Translations under genes and position numbers: made by a program
In this document: positions 18,839-28,146 of the stretch, piece after piece
How positions within the stretch are numbered: position 1 is the first letter of the stretch
Layout of the letters: the number at the start of each line of letters is the position of its first letter
Notes under the pieces: model-generated
Seen by the model: the letters and a program-made list of their open reading frames with translations, nothing else
The model's database searches: none
What the model was told of the DNA's origin: nothing
Assembly (NCBI RefSeq): GCF_000332515.2
Contig: NZ_AOGZ02000014.1
Span: 625,001-689,000 of the forward strand
DNA length: 64,000 nucleotides
From: Leptospira wolbachii serovar Codice str. CDC
GTDB lineage: Bacteria > Spirochaetota > Leptospiria > Leptospirales > Leptospiraceae
Direction of reading: 5' to 3'

Positions 18839-19564
18839 ATGGGAAATTTGGAAGTTTTGACAGAAACCTATACCTCCCTCTCGCTCGAACAGGGTTTAAG
18901 ACAATTGAGTTTGGACTATCCAGGAAAAGTCGTTTTTACGACGAGCTTCGGATTGGAAGACCAAGCCATCACTCACGCCATCCTTTCAAACCAAATCGAC
19001 ATTCGGATTGCTACGCTGGATACAGGAAGGCTCTTCCAAGAGACTTATGATGTTTGGCAAAAAACAAACATTCGTTATGGGGCAAAAATCGAAGCCTTTT
19101 ATCCGAACGAAAAAGAAATTAAAGACTTTGTAGAGCAAAATGGTCCGAATGCTTTTTATGATTCTTTAGATTTAAGAAAAGAATGTTGCCGTATTCGTAA
19201 ACTGGTTCCTCTCGATCTCATTTTAAAAAATACAGAAGTATGGGTCACGGGTCTACGAAAAGACCAATCAGGATTTCGAACAGAGATGTCCATTTTCGAA
19301 TCTGATCCCCAAAGAAATTTAATCAAATACCAACCACTACTCCTATGGTCCTTTGAAGATACCTGGAAATACATTCGCGAACACAATGTACCTTACAATC
19401 TTCTACACGACAAAGGTTTCCCAAGTATTGGCTGTGCCCCTTGTACCAGGGCCATTGAACCGGGAGAAGACTTTCGTGCAGGCCGTTGGTGGTGGGAACA
19501 AGAATCAAAGAAAGAGTGCGGTTTACATTGGGTAGACGGCAAACTCACACCAAAAAAAGGATAA
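18839..19564 (+). CDS. cysH: Phosphoadenylyl/adenylyl-sulfate reductase CysH (APS type)
   Basis: 241 residues. Reduces activated sulfate to sulfite with thioredoxin. It has VVFTTSFGLEDQAI and TLDTGRLFQETYD, and both cysteine pairs of the iron-sulfur type: ECCRIRK and GCAPCTRA, followed by catalytic ECGLH near the C-terminus. These pairs bind a [4Fe-4S] cluster in APS reductases, so APS rather than PAPS is the likely substrate. This fits the absence of an APS kinase gene. The cysD gene starts 7 bp later. Confidence 0.94.
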   Translation: MGNLEVLTETYTSLSLEQGLRQLSLDYPGKVVFTTSFGLEDQAITHAILSNQIDIRIATLDTGRLFQETYDVWQKTNIRYGAKIEAFYPNEKEIKDFVEQNGPNAFYDSLDLRKECCRIRKLVPLDLILKNTEVWVTGLRKDQSGFRTEMSIFESDPQRNLIKYQPLLLWSFEDTWKYIREHNVPYNLLHDKGFPSIGCAPCTRAIEPGEDFRAGRWWWEQESKKECGLHWVDGKLTPKKG

Positions 19565-19571
19565 TTCTCAC

Positions 19572-20480
19572 ATGACCGATTTACATCGACTTTCTCATTT
19601 AGACCAACTCGAATCGGAAGCCATCTACATCTTACGAGAAGTGGCAGCCCAATTCGAAAGACCGGCCCTCCTTTTTTCTGGCGGTAAAGATTCGATTTGT
19701 CTCGTACATCTTGCACTCAAAGCTTTTCGTCCAGGAAAATTTCCTTTTCCTCTGGTTCATATTGATACAGGGCATAACTTTGATGAGGCGCTTAAATTTA
19801 GAGATGATTTGGCAGAAAAAACTGGTGAAAAACTGGTTGTGCGTTTTGTCCAAGACTCCATCGACCAAGGCAAAGCAGTCGAAGAAAAAGGAAAGTTCCC
19901 GAGTCGAAACGGAATCCAAGCGGTGACACTTCTCGATACCATTGCGGAATTCAAATTTGATGCTTGTATCGGTGGAGCTCGCCGCGATGAAGAAAAAGCT
20001 CGCGCTAAAGAAAGAATTTTTTCTGTTCGAGATGAATTTGGATCTTGGGATCCTAAATTACAACGCCCAGAACTTTGGAATATCTACAATGGAAAAATCC
20101 ATGTAGGGGAAAACGTTCGTGTGTTCCCGATTAGTAACTGGACAGAACTAGATGTTTGGGAATACATTCGGAAAGAAAACATTGAACTCCCATCCCTTTA
20201 CTTTTCCCACCAAAGAGAAATTGTATGGCGAGAAGACCTAGTGTTTCCGGTATCAAAATTCATCACATTAGACAATTCCGATAAAGTTGAAACTAGAACC
20301 GTTCGGTTCCGGACTGTCGGGGATATGACTTGTACTGCAGCTGTAGAATCAGAAGCCAATACCATCGATGATATCATTCGAGAGATTCAAGTTTCAAGGA
20401 CAACAGAAAGAGGATCTCGTTTGGATGACAAACGCTCCGAAGCAGCCATGGAAGATAGAAAGAAAGGCGGATACTTTTAA
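19572..20480 (+). CDS. cysD: Sulfate adenylyltransferase subunit 2 CysD
   Basis: 302 residues. The ATP pyrophosphatase loop FSGGKDSICLVHLA is present, then VHIDTGHNFDE, FDACIGGARRDEEKARAKER, FPISNWTELDVWEYI and the C-terminal RTVGDMTCTAAVESEA. It makes APS from sulfate and ATP together with the GTPase CysN, whose ATG overlaps the CysD stop by one base (TAATG). Confidence 0.96.
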   Translation: MTDLHRLSHLDQLESEAIYILREVAAQFERPALLFSGGKDSICLVHLALKAFRPGKFPFPLVHIDTGHNFDEALKFRDDLAEKTGEKLVVRFVQDSIDQGKAVEEKGKFPSRNGIQAVTLLDTIAEFKFDACIGGARRDEEKARAKERIFSVRDEFGSWDPKLQRPELWNIYNGKIHVGENVRVFPISNWTELDVWEYIRKENIELPSLYFSHQREIVWREDLVFPVSKFITLDNSDKVETRTVRFRTVGDMTCTAAVESEANTIDDIIREIQVSRTTERGSRLDDKRSEAAMEDRKKGGYF

Positions 20481-21712
20481 TGGATATTTTACGTTTTATT
20501 ACTGCAGGTAGTGTGGATGATGGGAAATCAACTCTCATTGGTCGATTGTTATACGATAGTAAATCCATTTTTCAAGACCAACTAGAGGCCATTGAAAAAG
20601 CCGGACAAGTCAATGGACAAATCAACCTAGCCCTTCTCACTGACGGTTTAAAAGCCGAAAGAGAACAAGGAATCACCATCGATGTTGCTTATAAATATTT
20701 CTCCACACCCAAAAGAAAGTTTATCATCGCCGATGCACCGGGCCACGTCCAATACACAAGAAATATGGTGACTGGAGCCTCTAACTCTGACCTTGCGATC
20801 ATATTAATTGATGCAAGGAAAGGTGTGATCGAACAAACCTATCGCCATTCCTATATTGTATCTCTACTTCGAATTCCGTATGTTGTTGTTTGTGTGAACA
20901 AAATGGACTTGGTAGATTTCTCTGAAGAAGTATTTTTAAATATCCAAAAACAATATTTGGAATTTGCCAAAGATTTAGATTTAAAATCCATCCATTTCCT
21001 TCCGATCTCTGCACTGAATGGAGACAATGTGGTGGATCTATCCTCCTCTATGCCTTGGTGGAAAGAAAAATCGCTTCTTGGATTTTTAGAAGACATCGAA
21101 CTTCATACAGAAGAAGAGTCTCCTGCTCCCAGATTTCCTGTACAAAATGTAATTCGACCACAGACCCCTGAATACCATGACTACCGAGGTTATGCGGGAC
21201 AAATCCGTAGTGGTCACTTTACTGTGGGAGATTCAATAACCGTATTACCGAGTGGACTCAAATCCAAAATCAAAGCCATTGATACTTATGCAGGTTCCTT
21301 AAAAACTGCCTATTCTCCTATGTCTGTGGCCATTCGCTTGGAAGATGAAATCGATGTGAGCCGAGGCGATATGATTGTTGTCAGTGGACAAGAACCTACA
21401 ACCTCACAAGATTTAGAAGCGCATATCTGTTGGATGGACCAGAAGGTAATGACTCCTGGATCCAAATATTTATTCCGCCAAACCACCAATTCCGTAAAAG
21501 CCTCCATTCGTACTTTGGAATATAGGGTGGAAACAAGCACTCACGAAAAGAAAGAACAGGCAAATCTCGGCCTCAATGAAATTGGCAAGGTGACCATCCG
21601 AACAGCAAAACCTGTGGCCTATGACCCCTATTCCAAAATCCGTGGGACAGGAAGTTTCATCTTAGTGGATGAAGGGACCAACCAAACCGTGGCGGCAGGA
21701 ATGTTATTGTAG
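20480..21712 (+). CDS. cysN: Sulfate adenylyltransferase subunit 1 CysN (GTPase)
   Basis: 410 residues, EF-Tu-like GTPase. P-loop GSVDDGKST, switch region REQGITIDVAY, G3 DAPGHVQY and G4 NKMD are intact. GTP hydrolysis drives APS formation by CysD. It is stand-alone: no fused APS kinase (CysC) domain follows, and the length is somewhat below the enteric 475 residues. One-base overlap with cysD. Confidence 0.95.
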   Translation: MDILRFITAGSVDDGKSTLIGRLLYDSKSIFQDQLEAIEKAGQVNGQINLALLTDGLKAEREQGITIDVAYKYFSTPKRKFIIADAPGHVQYTRNMVTGASNSDLAIILIDARKGVIEQTYRHSYIVSLLRIPYVVVCVNKMDLVDFSEEVFLNIQKQYLEFAKDLDLKSIHFLPISALNGDNVVDLSSSMPWWKEKSLLGFLEDIELHTEEESPAPRFPVQNVIRPQTPEYHDYRGYAGQIRSGHFTVGDSITVLPSGLKSKIKAIDTYAGSLKTAYSPMSVAIRLEDEIDVSRGDMIVVSGQEPTTSQDLEAHICWMDQKVMTPGSKYLFRQTTNSVKASIRTLEYRVETSTHEKKEQANLGLNEIGKVTIRTAKPVAYDPYSKIRGTGSFILVDEGTNQTVAAGMLL

Positions 21713-21780
21713 ATTTTTAGTCCAATATAACAGATTTTTTCTTGATTTAGAACGTCCTGGTTCACTAAGATGACATTAGT

Positions 21781-22848
21781 ATGAGCCAAGCCACCACAAC
21801 TGCAACAAAATGGATCCAGAAATCTTTCCTCGGGGAGACCAAACTTCCCATAGTTTATGAACCCTCTGAGGAAAAGAACATACTTGATCTAACCCATTGG
21901 GTCAAAAAAAACCAGACGGAATGGAGAGAGGACCTAAAGACCTATGGAGCCATCCTCTTTCGTGGTTTTCCAGTCCACGAGGCATCCGACTTCCAATCCA
22001 TCCTTTTTGCCACTGACGAAAAACTGGGTGAGTTCTATCTGGGAACTTCACCAAGGGATCAGGTCGTCAAACATGTGTTTACTGCAAGTGAACTTCCTCC
22101 CCACTACCCAATCATGCAACATGCCGAGATGAGTTTTCTCGACAATCCTCCTAAACTTTTATTTTTTTACGCAGAAAAAGCATCAGAGACTGGTGGTGAA
22201 ACACCTCTTACCGATCTTAGAGAAGTTTATAAAGACATAGACCCAAAGATCAAAGCAAAGATTCAAAAACATGGAATTCGTTATAGAAGACGTTACGATG
22301 GTCCTTCCAAAAAAGCACGATTCTCTCTCTGGAAAACCAAACGTTGGGATGAAATGTTTGGAACCACAAATTTAGATGAAGTAAAAAAGATCTCTGATCA
22401 AAATAGATTTCATTTGGATTGGTTTGGTTTAGATTCTTTAACTATTACTAACGAACAATCAGGCTTTCGCATCCATCCAGAAGCAAAAACAACTGCTTGG
22501 CACAACCATTCGCAAACATTTCATTACCAAGCAGCAGTGAGTGAGGTTTGGAAGATATTCAAACGGCAAAAAACATTTCGTTCTTTAGGTGTTGCCATTT
22601 TGCTTACACTCCTAACGACCATTAAAAGAATTTCAGGGGAACAGTCCCATGATGTTCATGTGACTTATGGAAATGGAGAGGAGATCTCAGCAAAAGAAAT
22701 GAAATCCATAACGGATGTTTTTTGGAAACATTTGGTAGCAATCCCTTGGCAAACTGGTGATGTTCTTATCATTGATAACTTTTCTCTTTCTCATGGAAGA
22801 CTCCCATTTACAGGACCACGTCGAATCCTCGTGGGTTGGTCAGAATAA
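21781..22848 (+). CDS. TauD/TfdA-family Fe(II)/2-oxoglutarate oxygenase
   Basis: 355 residues. The iron-binding facial triad appears as H114-A-E116 (MQHAEMSFL) and His338 in SLSHGRLPFTGPRRILVGW, with the 2-oxoglutarate arginine following. The carboxylate ligand is Glu rather than the usual Asp, as in clavaminate-synthase/SyrP-like members. ETGGETPLTDLREVY is typical of this subgroup. It is 68 bp after cysN and abuts a BASS transporter gene with no gap, inside the sulfate assimilation block. Substrate unknown: release of sulfite from an organosulfonate would fit the context, but SyrP-like hydroxylation is equally possible. Confidence 0.85.
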   Translation: MSQATTTATKWIQKSFLGETKLPIVYEPSEEKNILDLTHWVKKNQTEWREDLKTYGAILFRGFPVHEASDFQSILFATDEKLGEFYLGTSPRDQVVKHVFTASELPPHYPIMQHAEMSFLDNPPKLLFFYAEKASETGGETPLTDLREVYKDIDPKIKAKIQKHGIRYRRRYDGPSKKARFSLWKTKRWDEMFGTTNLDEVKKISDQNRFHLDWFGLDSLTITNEQSGFRIHPEAKTTAWHNHSQTFHYQAAVSEVWKIFKRQKTFRSLGVAILLTLLTTIKRISGEQSHDVHVTYGNGEEISAKEMKSITDVFWKHLVAIPWQTGDVLIIDNFSLSHGRLPFTGPRRILVGWSE

Positions 22849-23754
22849 ATGGATATCAATTCAGTTCGCCTCAACTTTAACAAAGACTCTGTCTATTTAA
22901 TCAATGCTCTCATTGGTTTTATAATGTTTGGGATTGCCTTGGAACTAAAGTTACAAGATTTTCGCCATCTTTTACGTCATCCCAAACCGGCGTTTGTTGG
23001 TCTATTTAGCCAATACATTTTGTTACCGATTGCCACACTCCTTATCATTTGGGTTATTAATCCGCATCCTGGCCTTGCTCTCGGCATGGTTCTTGTGGCA
23101 GCCTGCCCTGGTGGGAATATGTCCAATTTTTTCACTCATCTAGCCAAAGGAAACTTAGCACTTTCTGTAAGCCTAACAACCTTCTCTTCTGCCCTAGCCT
23201 TTATCCTAACACCACTTGGATTTTTCTTTTGGGGAAATTTGCTTCCTGTGACTCGGGAGTATCTCAAGTCAATTTCAGTAAGTCCTTACGAAATTTTGGT
23301 CTCAGTAACTTTGTTACTTCTTATTCCTTTGATACTTGGAATTATCTTTCAGAAACTATTTCCAAAACTCACTCATACAGTCAAACGTGCGGTCCAAAGG
23401 GTTTCTGTTTTGTTACTCGCATTCTTTATTGTGGGTGCACTTGCCACCAATTGGAAATTTTTCAAAGAATACATCCACCTTCTCTTTGGGCTTGTTTTTA
23501 TTATGAACTTGGCAGGTCTTTCTCTCGGATATTACTTTGCCAAACTTTTCCGTTTGCCACTTGGCGATAGAAAGACAGTCGCAATTGAAACAGGAATTCA
23601 AAACTCGAGCCTTGGTCTTGCGATTGTTTTTAATTTCTTTGATGGCCTCGGTGGAATGGCAATGATTTGCGCATGGTGGGGAATTTGGCACCTGATTGCC
23701 GGTGCCGCCATTGCTACTTACTGGAACAAAACTTCGAAGGTATCAGAATCTTAA
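22849..23754 (+). CDS. Bile acid:sodium symporter family (BASS) transporter
   Basis: 301 residues with about nine to ten hydrophobic helices. VAACPGGNMSNFFTHLAKGNLALSV is the characteristic crossover segment of the BASS fold, and GIQNSSLGLAIV is the second one near the C-terminus. Family members move organic anions with sodium (bile acids, pyruvate, keto acids, some sulfur compounds). Starts immediately after the TauD-like stop codon, so the two are almost surely coexpressed and may share a substrate. Its end overlaps convergent cysI by 4 bp. Confidence 0.88.
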   Translation: MDINSVRLNFNKDSVYLINALIGFIMFGIALELKLQDFRHLLRHPKPAFVGLFSQYILLPIATLLIIWVINPHPGLALGMVLVAACPGGNMSNFFTHLAKGNLALSVSLTTFSSALAFILTPLGFFFWGNLLPVTREYLKSISVSPYEILVSVTLLLLIPLILGIIFQKLFPKLTHTVKRAVQRVSVLLLAFFIVGALATNWKFFKEYIHLLFGLVFIMNLAGLSLGYYFAKLFRLPLGDRKTVAIETGIQNSSLGLAIVFNFFDGLGGMAMICAWWGIWHLIAGAAIATYWNKTSKVSES

Positions 23755-25418
23755 TTTAAGATTCCGATACGATTGATATAGTCTCCAAAGGATTCTTTGG
23801 TATTTCTTTCTTTTGAAAATCTACCAAAGAGTCCATCTAACTCGGATAAAATTGCCGTCTCATCTAAATCATCTTTATATTTTTTATTGAGTCGGTATCC
23901 TTCCGCATCTGCACCCAGATGTAAGTTGTATTTACCATAAGAAGTTCCCACAAGGCCAATCTCAGCAATATATGGCCTTGCACATCCATTCGGACAACCT
24001 GTCATTCGGATTGATACGGGTTCATTACTAAGTCCATGTTTGCCAAGAATGGGTTCAATTTTATCGATAAGGCTCGGTAGGTATCTTTGTCCTTCGGCAA
24101 GAGCCAAGGAACAAGTGCTAAGTGCTACGCAAGCAATAGAATTCTTACGGATTTGTGAAATTTCACTGGTTTTGCGATGGACTCCAAATTTCACAAGAAT
24201 AGATTCAATTAGGTCTTTATCTTTAGGAAAAATATCAGAGAGAATTAGGTTCTGGTTACAAGTGAAACGGAATGTGGCTCTTCTTGTTTTGGAAACTTCG
24301 AGTAACGCCGTTTTTAGATTATAACCATGTTCATCACAAACACGACCATTTTCCACAAAAACAGTATAATGCCAGTTACCTGCTGCGTCCTGTTTCCAGC
24401 CAAAGTCATCCGATCTTTGCGTGAATTGGTATTCTTTTGCCGGTTCGAAACTAATCCCAACACGTTTCTCCACTTCTCGTTTGTAAAACTCAACACCTAA
24501 CCGATCCAAGGTGTATTTCAAACGGGAAAGTTTTCGATCTTCCCTGTTTCCAAAATCTCTTTGGACGGTGACAATTTCATAAACGACTTTTAAGATATCT
24601 TTTTTAGGAATATATCCAAATACAGTTCCCACTCTTGGATAGGTGTCTGCATTTCCATGAGTGGTTCCAAGACCCCCACCCACTGCCACATTGAATCCAA
24701 TGAGTTGGCCATTCTCAATGATAGCAATAAGGCCAATATCATTGGTAAAAAGATCCACATCGTTGTAAGGGGGAATCGCAATCGCAATTTTAAACTTACG
24801 AGGAAGGTATACATCTTTATATAATGGATCTTCTGGTTCTTCTTTTTCCGCTAAAAGATTTTCATCCAGCCAAATCTCATAATAGGCCCTTGTTTTTGGG
24901 AGAAGAGAGCGACTGATCTCACCCGCATACCCAAACACTTCTTTGTGTAAGGGACTTGTGGCAGGATTGGATGTACAAGTTACGTTACGATTTACGTCCC
25001 CACAAGCTGCAATCGAATCTAAAAATACAGAATCAAAAGCTTTGATGGTAGGTTTGATTTTTGATTTTAGAATCCCATGAAGTTGGACAGTTTGGCGCGT
25101 TGTAATTTTGATTGTGCCAGTTGAATTTTCACCAGCCACATTGTGTAAGGCTTCCCAGTGCACAGGTCCAATCATTCCTCCGGGGATACGCAACCGAATC
25201 ATAAAGGAATACAAACGTTCTAATTTTTTGGCGGCACGTTCTTCTCTGCGGTCCCTGTCATCTTGTTGGTACATTCCGTGGAACTTCAGTAGAAGTTGGT
25301 CATCGGAACGTAAAGATCCAGTATGTTCGTCTTTCAAACTGTCACTGAGTGAACCTCTAAGTCCTCGACTGAGGCGTTTTACTTTTTCTGCTAATGTTTC
25401 TTTTTTTTGTTCTGCCAT
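23751..25418 (-). CDS. cysI: Sulfite reductase hemoprotein subunit CysI
   Basis: 555 residues. Reduces sulfite to sulfide by six electrons at a siroheme coupled to a [4Fe-4S] cluster. The cluster cysteines are CVALSTC and MTGCPNGCARPYIAEIGLVG; N-terminal features are LKFHGMYQQDDRDRR and RIPGGMIGP. Length and motifs fit the CysI/SiR family. It follows cysJ by 7 bp, so an NADPH-dependent CysJI enzyme is likely. Siroheme is supplied by the genes at 27.4-28.7 kb. Confidence 0.95.
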   Translation of the reverse strand: MAEQKKETLAEKVKRLSRGLRGSLSDSLKDEHTGSLRSDDQLLLKFHGMYQQDDRDRREERAAKKLERLYSFMIRLRIPGGMIGPVHWEALHNVAGENSTGTIKITTRQTVQLHGILKSKIKPTIKAFDSVFLDSIAACGDVNRNVTCTSNPATSPLHKEVFGYAGEISRSLLPKTRAYYEIWLDENLLAEKEEPEDPLYKDVYLPRKFKIAIAIPPYNDVDLFTNDIGLIAIIENGQLIGFNVAVGGGLGTTHGNADTYPRVGTVFGYIPKKDILKVVYEIVTVQRDFGNREDRKLSRLKYTLDRLGVEFYKREVEKRVGISFEPAKEYQFTQRSDDFGWKQDAAGNWHYTVFVENGRVCDEHGYNLKTALLEVSKTRRATFRFTCNQNLILSDIFPKDKDLIESILVKFGVHRKTSEISQIRKNSIACVALSTCSLALAEGQRYLPSLIDKIEPILGKHGLSNEPVSIRMTGCPNGCARPYIAEIGLVGTSYGKYNLHLGADAEGYRLNKKYKDDLDETAILSELDGLFGRFSKERNTKESFGDYINRIGILN

Positions 25419-25425
25419 GATTACC

Positions 25426-27195
25426 TCAGTAAACGTCCTTAATGTAGCGACCGGCTTCTTCCAATTCTTTTAAATAATCGGAAGCATCTTTTCCTGTATC
25501 AAATGTTCTTTCTGAAAGAATTTCAATGAGTTTGCGGTCTACATCTTTACTCATTGGGTCTTTGGATCCGCAAAGATAAATCACTGCTCCATTTTCGATC
25601 CACTTTAAAAGTTCTGCGGCATTTTCACCCATACGATCTTGCACATATACTTTTTGTTTTGTATCTCTAGAGAATGCAGCATTTAATCTATGTAATACGC
25701 CTGTATCCATTAACTCTAAAAGTTCTGTCTGGTAATAAAAATCAGAGACAAAGTTTCGTTCTCCAAAAAATAACCAGTTCCGTCCATTCCCAGCATTCTG
25801 TTCCCTTTCAAATAAAAAACTTCTAAAAGGAGCAACACCAGTTCCTGGCCCAATCATAATAATATCCGTATCAGGACTTGGCAATCGGAAGGAATTGTTT
25901 CTTTGGATAAAGAAGGGAACCACTTCTCCCTCTTTTAATTCCGCTAAAAATCCCGAACAAAAACCAGTTTTAATACCTGTAAAGGTTTCTATCTCTACTT
26001 CTGCAACCGTTAGGTGAACTTCATCTTCCCCATGGGCAGATGGACTCGAAGCGATAGAATAATATCTCGGAACAATGGGTTCTAAAACATCTACGAGTGT
26101 TTGGAGTTCTATTTTTTTTTCCGAAGGATGAAGCGTCAGAAGTACATCTAAATCTGTTTTCCCGGAAGGGATTTCTTTTCCTACAAGTGTCGCATATTTT
26201 TGAATCACTCGATCTGGTAAAAAACGAACCGATACTTTTTTACGAAACAAATCATAAGCCATCCAGGTTTCCCCTTTATAGGTAACGCGGGACTCACGAT
26301 CCGTTTTTAATAAAGATAAAATTCGGTTCACTTCCTCATCACGATTGTATGCAAGAAAACCAGCACTGTCCCCTGGTTGGTAATCAATAGGAACAGGTGT
26401 TTTGATTTCGATATGTCTTGTGGATTTACTAGCACCTATATCATTTAAAACAATATTCGTGACAACAGAACCTTCGTAGACTACCTTTCCACCGGAAGCG
26501 GGTTTCGCTATTGGGGTTTGTGTCTGGGTTGTGTTTTGAGTTGTAGCGGTTTTCGATCGAGCATTTAGTTGTGAAATGAGTTCACTCATCCAAGGTTTTG
26601 CTACTAAATCAAAATCTACATCACATTTTCCAAGAGGTTGGATACGTTCTGCACCCAATTTGGAAAGCATTGAATCGACATCTTCACCGGTTTGGCAAAA
26701 CAATGGATAACTTGTATCACCTAACCCAAGTACAGCGAACTTTACTTTTGCTAACGAATCTTTTGAGTCTGCCAAAATTTGAATGAATGGTTTGGCTGCT
26801 TGCGGTGGTTCCCCATCTCCATGAGTCGATACGATAACAAATAAATACTCTTCTTCTTTCAGGTCCTTGGCTTTGTATGTATCTGTACTTTTTAGTTTGG
26901 CGGAGACACCTAGTTCCTTTAATTTTTTAACAAGCTCTGTTCCTAGTTTTTTGGAATTTCCTGTTTCTGTTCCATACACAACACTACATTGGATGGGTTG
27001 GGTTTTTAAATTTCCATGTAAAGGATCATTCCCTGAATCAATACTTACAGGAGGTGTGAAGGAAACATCCACGCTGCTGCCCCCGATGCTCGGTTGAGTC
27101 AGAGCAGACAAATATCCAGACATCCACACCCATTCGTCTTTGGTGGATTCCTTCAGTAGTTGTAAAAATCGATTGCGTTTCTCATCGGATAGCAT
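25426..27195 (-). CDS. cysJ: Sulfite reductase flavoprotein subunit CysJ
   Basis: 589 residues. Domains in order: a short N-terminal lead, flavodoxin-like FMN domain (about 70-215; YGTETGNSKKLG, STHGDGEPP, LGLGDTSY), FAD domain (YYSIASSPS, GFCSGFLAEL) and NADPH domain (GPGTGVAPFRSFLFER, YLCGSKDPMSKDVD, C-terminal aromatic VY). It passes electrons from NADPH to CysI. Divergent from the siroheme gene with about 160 bp between starts; that gap holds no clear operator. Confidence 0.95.
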   Translation of the reverse strand: MLSDEKRNRFLQLLKESTKDEWVWMSGYLSALTQPSIGGSSVDVSFTPPVSIDSGNDPLHGNLKTQPIQCSVVYGTETGNSKKLGTELVKKLKELGVSAKLKSTDTYKAKDLKEEEYLFVIVSTHGDGEPPQAAKPFIQILADSKDSLAKVKFAVLGLGDTSYPLFCQTGEDVDSMLSKLGAERIQPLGKCDVDFDLVAKPWMSELISQLNARSKTATTQNTTQTQTPIAKPASGGKVVYEGSVVTNIVLNDIGASKSTRHIEIKTPVPIDYQPGDSAGFLAYNRDEEVNRILSLLKTDRESRVTYKGETWMAYDLFRKKVSVRFLPDRVIQKYATLVGKEIPSGKTDLDVLLTLHPSEKKIELQTLVDVLEPIVPRYYSIASSPSAHGEDEVHLTVAEVEIETFTGIKTGFCSGFLAELKEGEVVPFFIQRNNSFRLPSPDTDIIMIGPGTGVAPFRSFLFEREQNAGNGRNWLFFGERNFVSDFYYQTELLELMDTGVLHRLNAAFSRDTKQKVYVQDRMGENAAELLKWIENGAVIYLCGSKDPMSKDVDRKLIEILSERTFDTGKDASDYLKELEEAGRYIKDVY

Positions 27196-27360
27196 AAAAA
27201 CCTATTTTTGATTTGGATTCCAGTAAAACATCCAAAAAGTCTGATAAATTGAATCTTTCCCCAGAGATATGGCCCAAGTAAACCAAAAAAATGGAGATTT
27301 TGTAGAAATTATTAGCCATTCACTTGACTATTTCTTACAATGTCGCAAGGTATAACAGAT

Positions 27361-28146
27361 ATGTCCTCCAATAAGACAGAACATGGATTTGTCAGTTTTG
27401 TGAGTGGTGGCCCAGGCCCCATTGACCTTTTGACCTTCCGAGGCCGAAACCGAATTGAATCTGCCGATGTCATTCTCTACGACGCCCTCCTCGATCCCGA
27501 ATTTTTAGACCTATTTCCGGAGAATGCCCAGATCCTTTATGTGGGAAAAAGAGCAAACGAACATGCCCGCACCCAACCAGAAATCAATTCATTGTTAGTC
27601 GAATTTGCAAAAGAAGGAAAACGAGTGGTGCGCTTGAAAGGCGGAGACGCTTCCATTTTCGGGAGGCTTGCCGAGGAAATCCAAAGCTTGGAAGAAGTCG
27701 GGATTCCTTTTGAAGTGGTTCCCGGTGTGAGTTCGGTAACGACTGGAGTCGCAGACTTAGGTCTCTCACTCACCGTTCGCGGAATTTCCAGACAAATCAT
27801 TATTCTCGATGGACACACTATCTTGGAAGATGAACGAAGTTGGATCGGGATGGAGAATTTTTTAGGAACTATCGCCATTCTCATGGGCAGTAAAAAAACA
27901 AGGGAACTCGCAGAAAGATTAATCCAAAAAGGAATCAAAGATACAACTCCCATTGTTCTTGCTGAAAATGTCGGAAGTATAAATCCAACTTATACAACAT
28001 CGATTCTCGCAGATACTCTGTTAGACGGAATTCAAAAACAATCTTCTGGCCCTGGAATCCTTTATGTGGGAGAAGCAATCCGTCCCCTACTCCATCGAAA
28101 AGATAAAATTCAAAAATTTACACTCACAAGTTTATTTGCAGAATGA
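27361..28146 (+). CDS. cobA: Uroporphyrinogen-III C-methyltransferase (SUMT)
   Basis: About 261 residues. Methylates uroporphyrinogen III twice with SAM to give precorrin-2 for siroheme. Motifs: VSGGPGPIDLLTFRG, ADVILYDALL, RLKGGDASIFGRLAEE and FEVVPGVSSVT. I place the start at ATG 27361, preceded by AAGG 10 bases upstream; ATG 27340 would add seven residues but has no ribosome site. A TTGACT hexamer lies at about 27323. The last 4 bp overlap the next siroheme gene. The name cobA is used in the SUMT sense. Confidence 0.93.
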   Translation: MSSNKTEHGFVSFVSGGPGPIDLLTFRGRNRIESADVILYDALLDPEFLDLFPENAQILYVGKRANEHARTQPEINSLLVEFAKEGKRVVRLKGGDASIFGRLAEEIQSLEEVGIPFEVVPGVSSVTTGVADLGLSLTVRGISRQIIILDGHTILEDERSWIGMENFLGTIAILMGSKKTRELAERLIQKGIKDTTPIVLAENVGSINPTYTTSILADTLLDGIQKQSSGPGILYVGEAIRPLLHRKDKIQKFTLTSLFAE

